64,000 nt of DNA. Origin: Microscilla marina ATCC 23134. GTDB taxonomy: Bacteria > Bacteroidota > Bacteroidia > Cytophagales > Microscillaceae. Below the pieces are notes generated by a model, which ran no database searches, was not told the origin of the DNA, and saw nothing but the letters and a program-made list of their open reading frames with translations. Positions within the stretch are counted from its first letter, which is position 1. Each line of letters starts with the position of its first letter. Location: NCBI RefSeq assembly GCF_000169175.1, contig NZ_AAWS01000025.1, positions 1 through 64,000 of the forward strand, read 5' to 3'. The position numbers and the translations under genes were made by a program. Below are positions 63,400-64,000 of the stretch, in pieces.

Positions 63400-64000
63400 G
63401 AAATACCCTATACAAAAATACATTTATGAATGGTTGCTTGATCATGAGACTATCATAGTACCCGAACTCGGACAGTTTGTGGCAGAGTTTAAGGGTGCTT
63501 CTATACAGCCTACAGCTACCACCAGCAGTATGTTGCCCCCTAACAAAACGGTTATCTTTAATACAGACAACCGCGATGATGACGGAGTATTGACAGGTTT
63601 TATATGCCAACAAGAAGACCTGCCCGAAGAGGAGGTACAAAGCTATCTGAAGCAAGTAGTTACTGAGCTTAAAATCGCATTGGCATCTGATCAAAAATAT
63701 GAACTGCCCGCCTTTGGTACTTTTTCAAAAAATCCGATGGGTGAGATAGAGTTTAGTGCTGACGAAAATGTCAACTTCGAAGGGGGAAGTTTTGGTTTAC
63801 CCAAACTGTTTTACAAGCCAGTAGAGAAACAGGATGATTTAAGCTTTTTTGATCAGTTAGATGTAGACGACGAACCTGTAACGCCCCAACCAGTGGGCAA
63901 CCCAGAAGTAACTGGCCAAACAGAGGATAATCCGGCAGGTTTTGTGGCGGCGGGTGACCACAAGCCCGAAAACACTTACCAAGATGATGATGACGATGAC
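63389..64000 (+). CDS. HU-CCDC81-type and probable SPOR-domain protein, partial
   Basis: First 204 codons of a gene that runs off the window. It starts MDSEKYPIQKYIYEWLLDHE and has an HU-like fold (about 1-130; IIVPELGQFVAEFKGAS and KYELPAFGTFSKNPMGEIEF), as in HU-CCDC81 proteins of Bacteroidota. Next comes an acidic linker (DDDDDD). The known relatives continue with a membrane helix and a SPOR peptidoglycan-binding domain, which would be outside the window. It overlaps the beta-barrel gene by 11 bp. Confidence 0.85.
   Translation, partial: MDSEKYPIQKYIYEWLLDHETIIVPELGQFVAEFKGASIQPTATTSSMLPPNKTVIFNTDNRDDDGVLTGFICQQEDLPEEEVQSYLKQVVTELKIALASDQKYELPAFGTFSKNPMGEIEFSADENVNFEGGSFGLPKLFYKPVEKQDDLSFFDQLDVDDEPVTPQPVGNPEVTGQTEDNPAGFVAAGDHKPENTYQDDDDDD

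Overview
This 64 kb window looks like chromosome from a gliding or marine member of the Bacteroidota, most likely order Cytophagales (Microscilla-like). Reasons: type IX secretion (T9SS) sorting domains of both A and B type, a PorP/SprF-OmpA protein, a TonB receptor with a carboxypeptidase-like plug paired with a DUF4249 lipoprotein, 7TMR-DISM sensors, GG-leader peptides, almost no Shine-Dalgarno sequences, and AT-rich intergenic DNA full of repeats. The species is inferred, not proven. No rRNA, tRNA or CRISPR array was seen.

Layout. 0-15 kb: response regulators, a DUF3800 protein, a giant repeat-bearing T9SS type B surface protein followed by its likely PorP/SprF-OmpA partner, then a TPR histidine kinase and a 7TMR-DISM/SpoIIE phosphatase. 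15-25 kb: a VAO-type flavoprotein with a small partner, endonuclease V, a DEDD exoribonuclease, a pair of secreted repeat proteins (one truncated against a tandem array), a lipoprotein and a DUF2254-like membrane protein. 25-30 kb: DUF2256 zinc-ribbon gene plus a cryptochrome/photolyase gene disrupted by a 143-bp insertion, then the ComM/YifB ATPase. 30-41 kb: a DUF695/RraB-like protein, a VOC lipoprotein, a sterol-desaturase-like enzyme, the DUF4249/TonB receptor pair and a membrane protein with a Cys-Gly tail. 41-51 kb: an alpha/beta hydrolase, an AraC regulator, NAD synthase, ArsC, an SDR and two secreted proteins. 51-60 kb: a PLP enzyme, then an accessory zone with two GG-leader peptides, a KilA-N/paralogue-pair/XRE module and a RAYT (REP-associated Y1 transposase) boxed by REP palindromes. 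60-64 kb: mnmE, an outer-membrane beta-barrel protein and the start of an HU-CCDC81-type gene cut by the window end.

The strongest unexplained signal is in the intergenic DNA. There are at least four kinds of repeat: (1) REP hairpins with a fixed CGCC next to them, tied to the RAYT gene; (2) small MITE-like hairpin elements, one of which interrupts the photolyase gene with a 7-bp target duplication; (3) tandem arrays of 91, 94, 135 and 178 bp; (4) degenerate heptanucleotide arrays built on TAGTnnn, ATTCGTA and TTAGCTT that resemble the STRR repeats of filamentous cyanobacteria. Separately, a motif CTTGG-N17-GTTTTAC with identical spacing lies upstream of two genes and of one possible small RNA.
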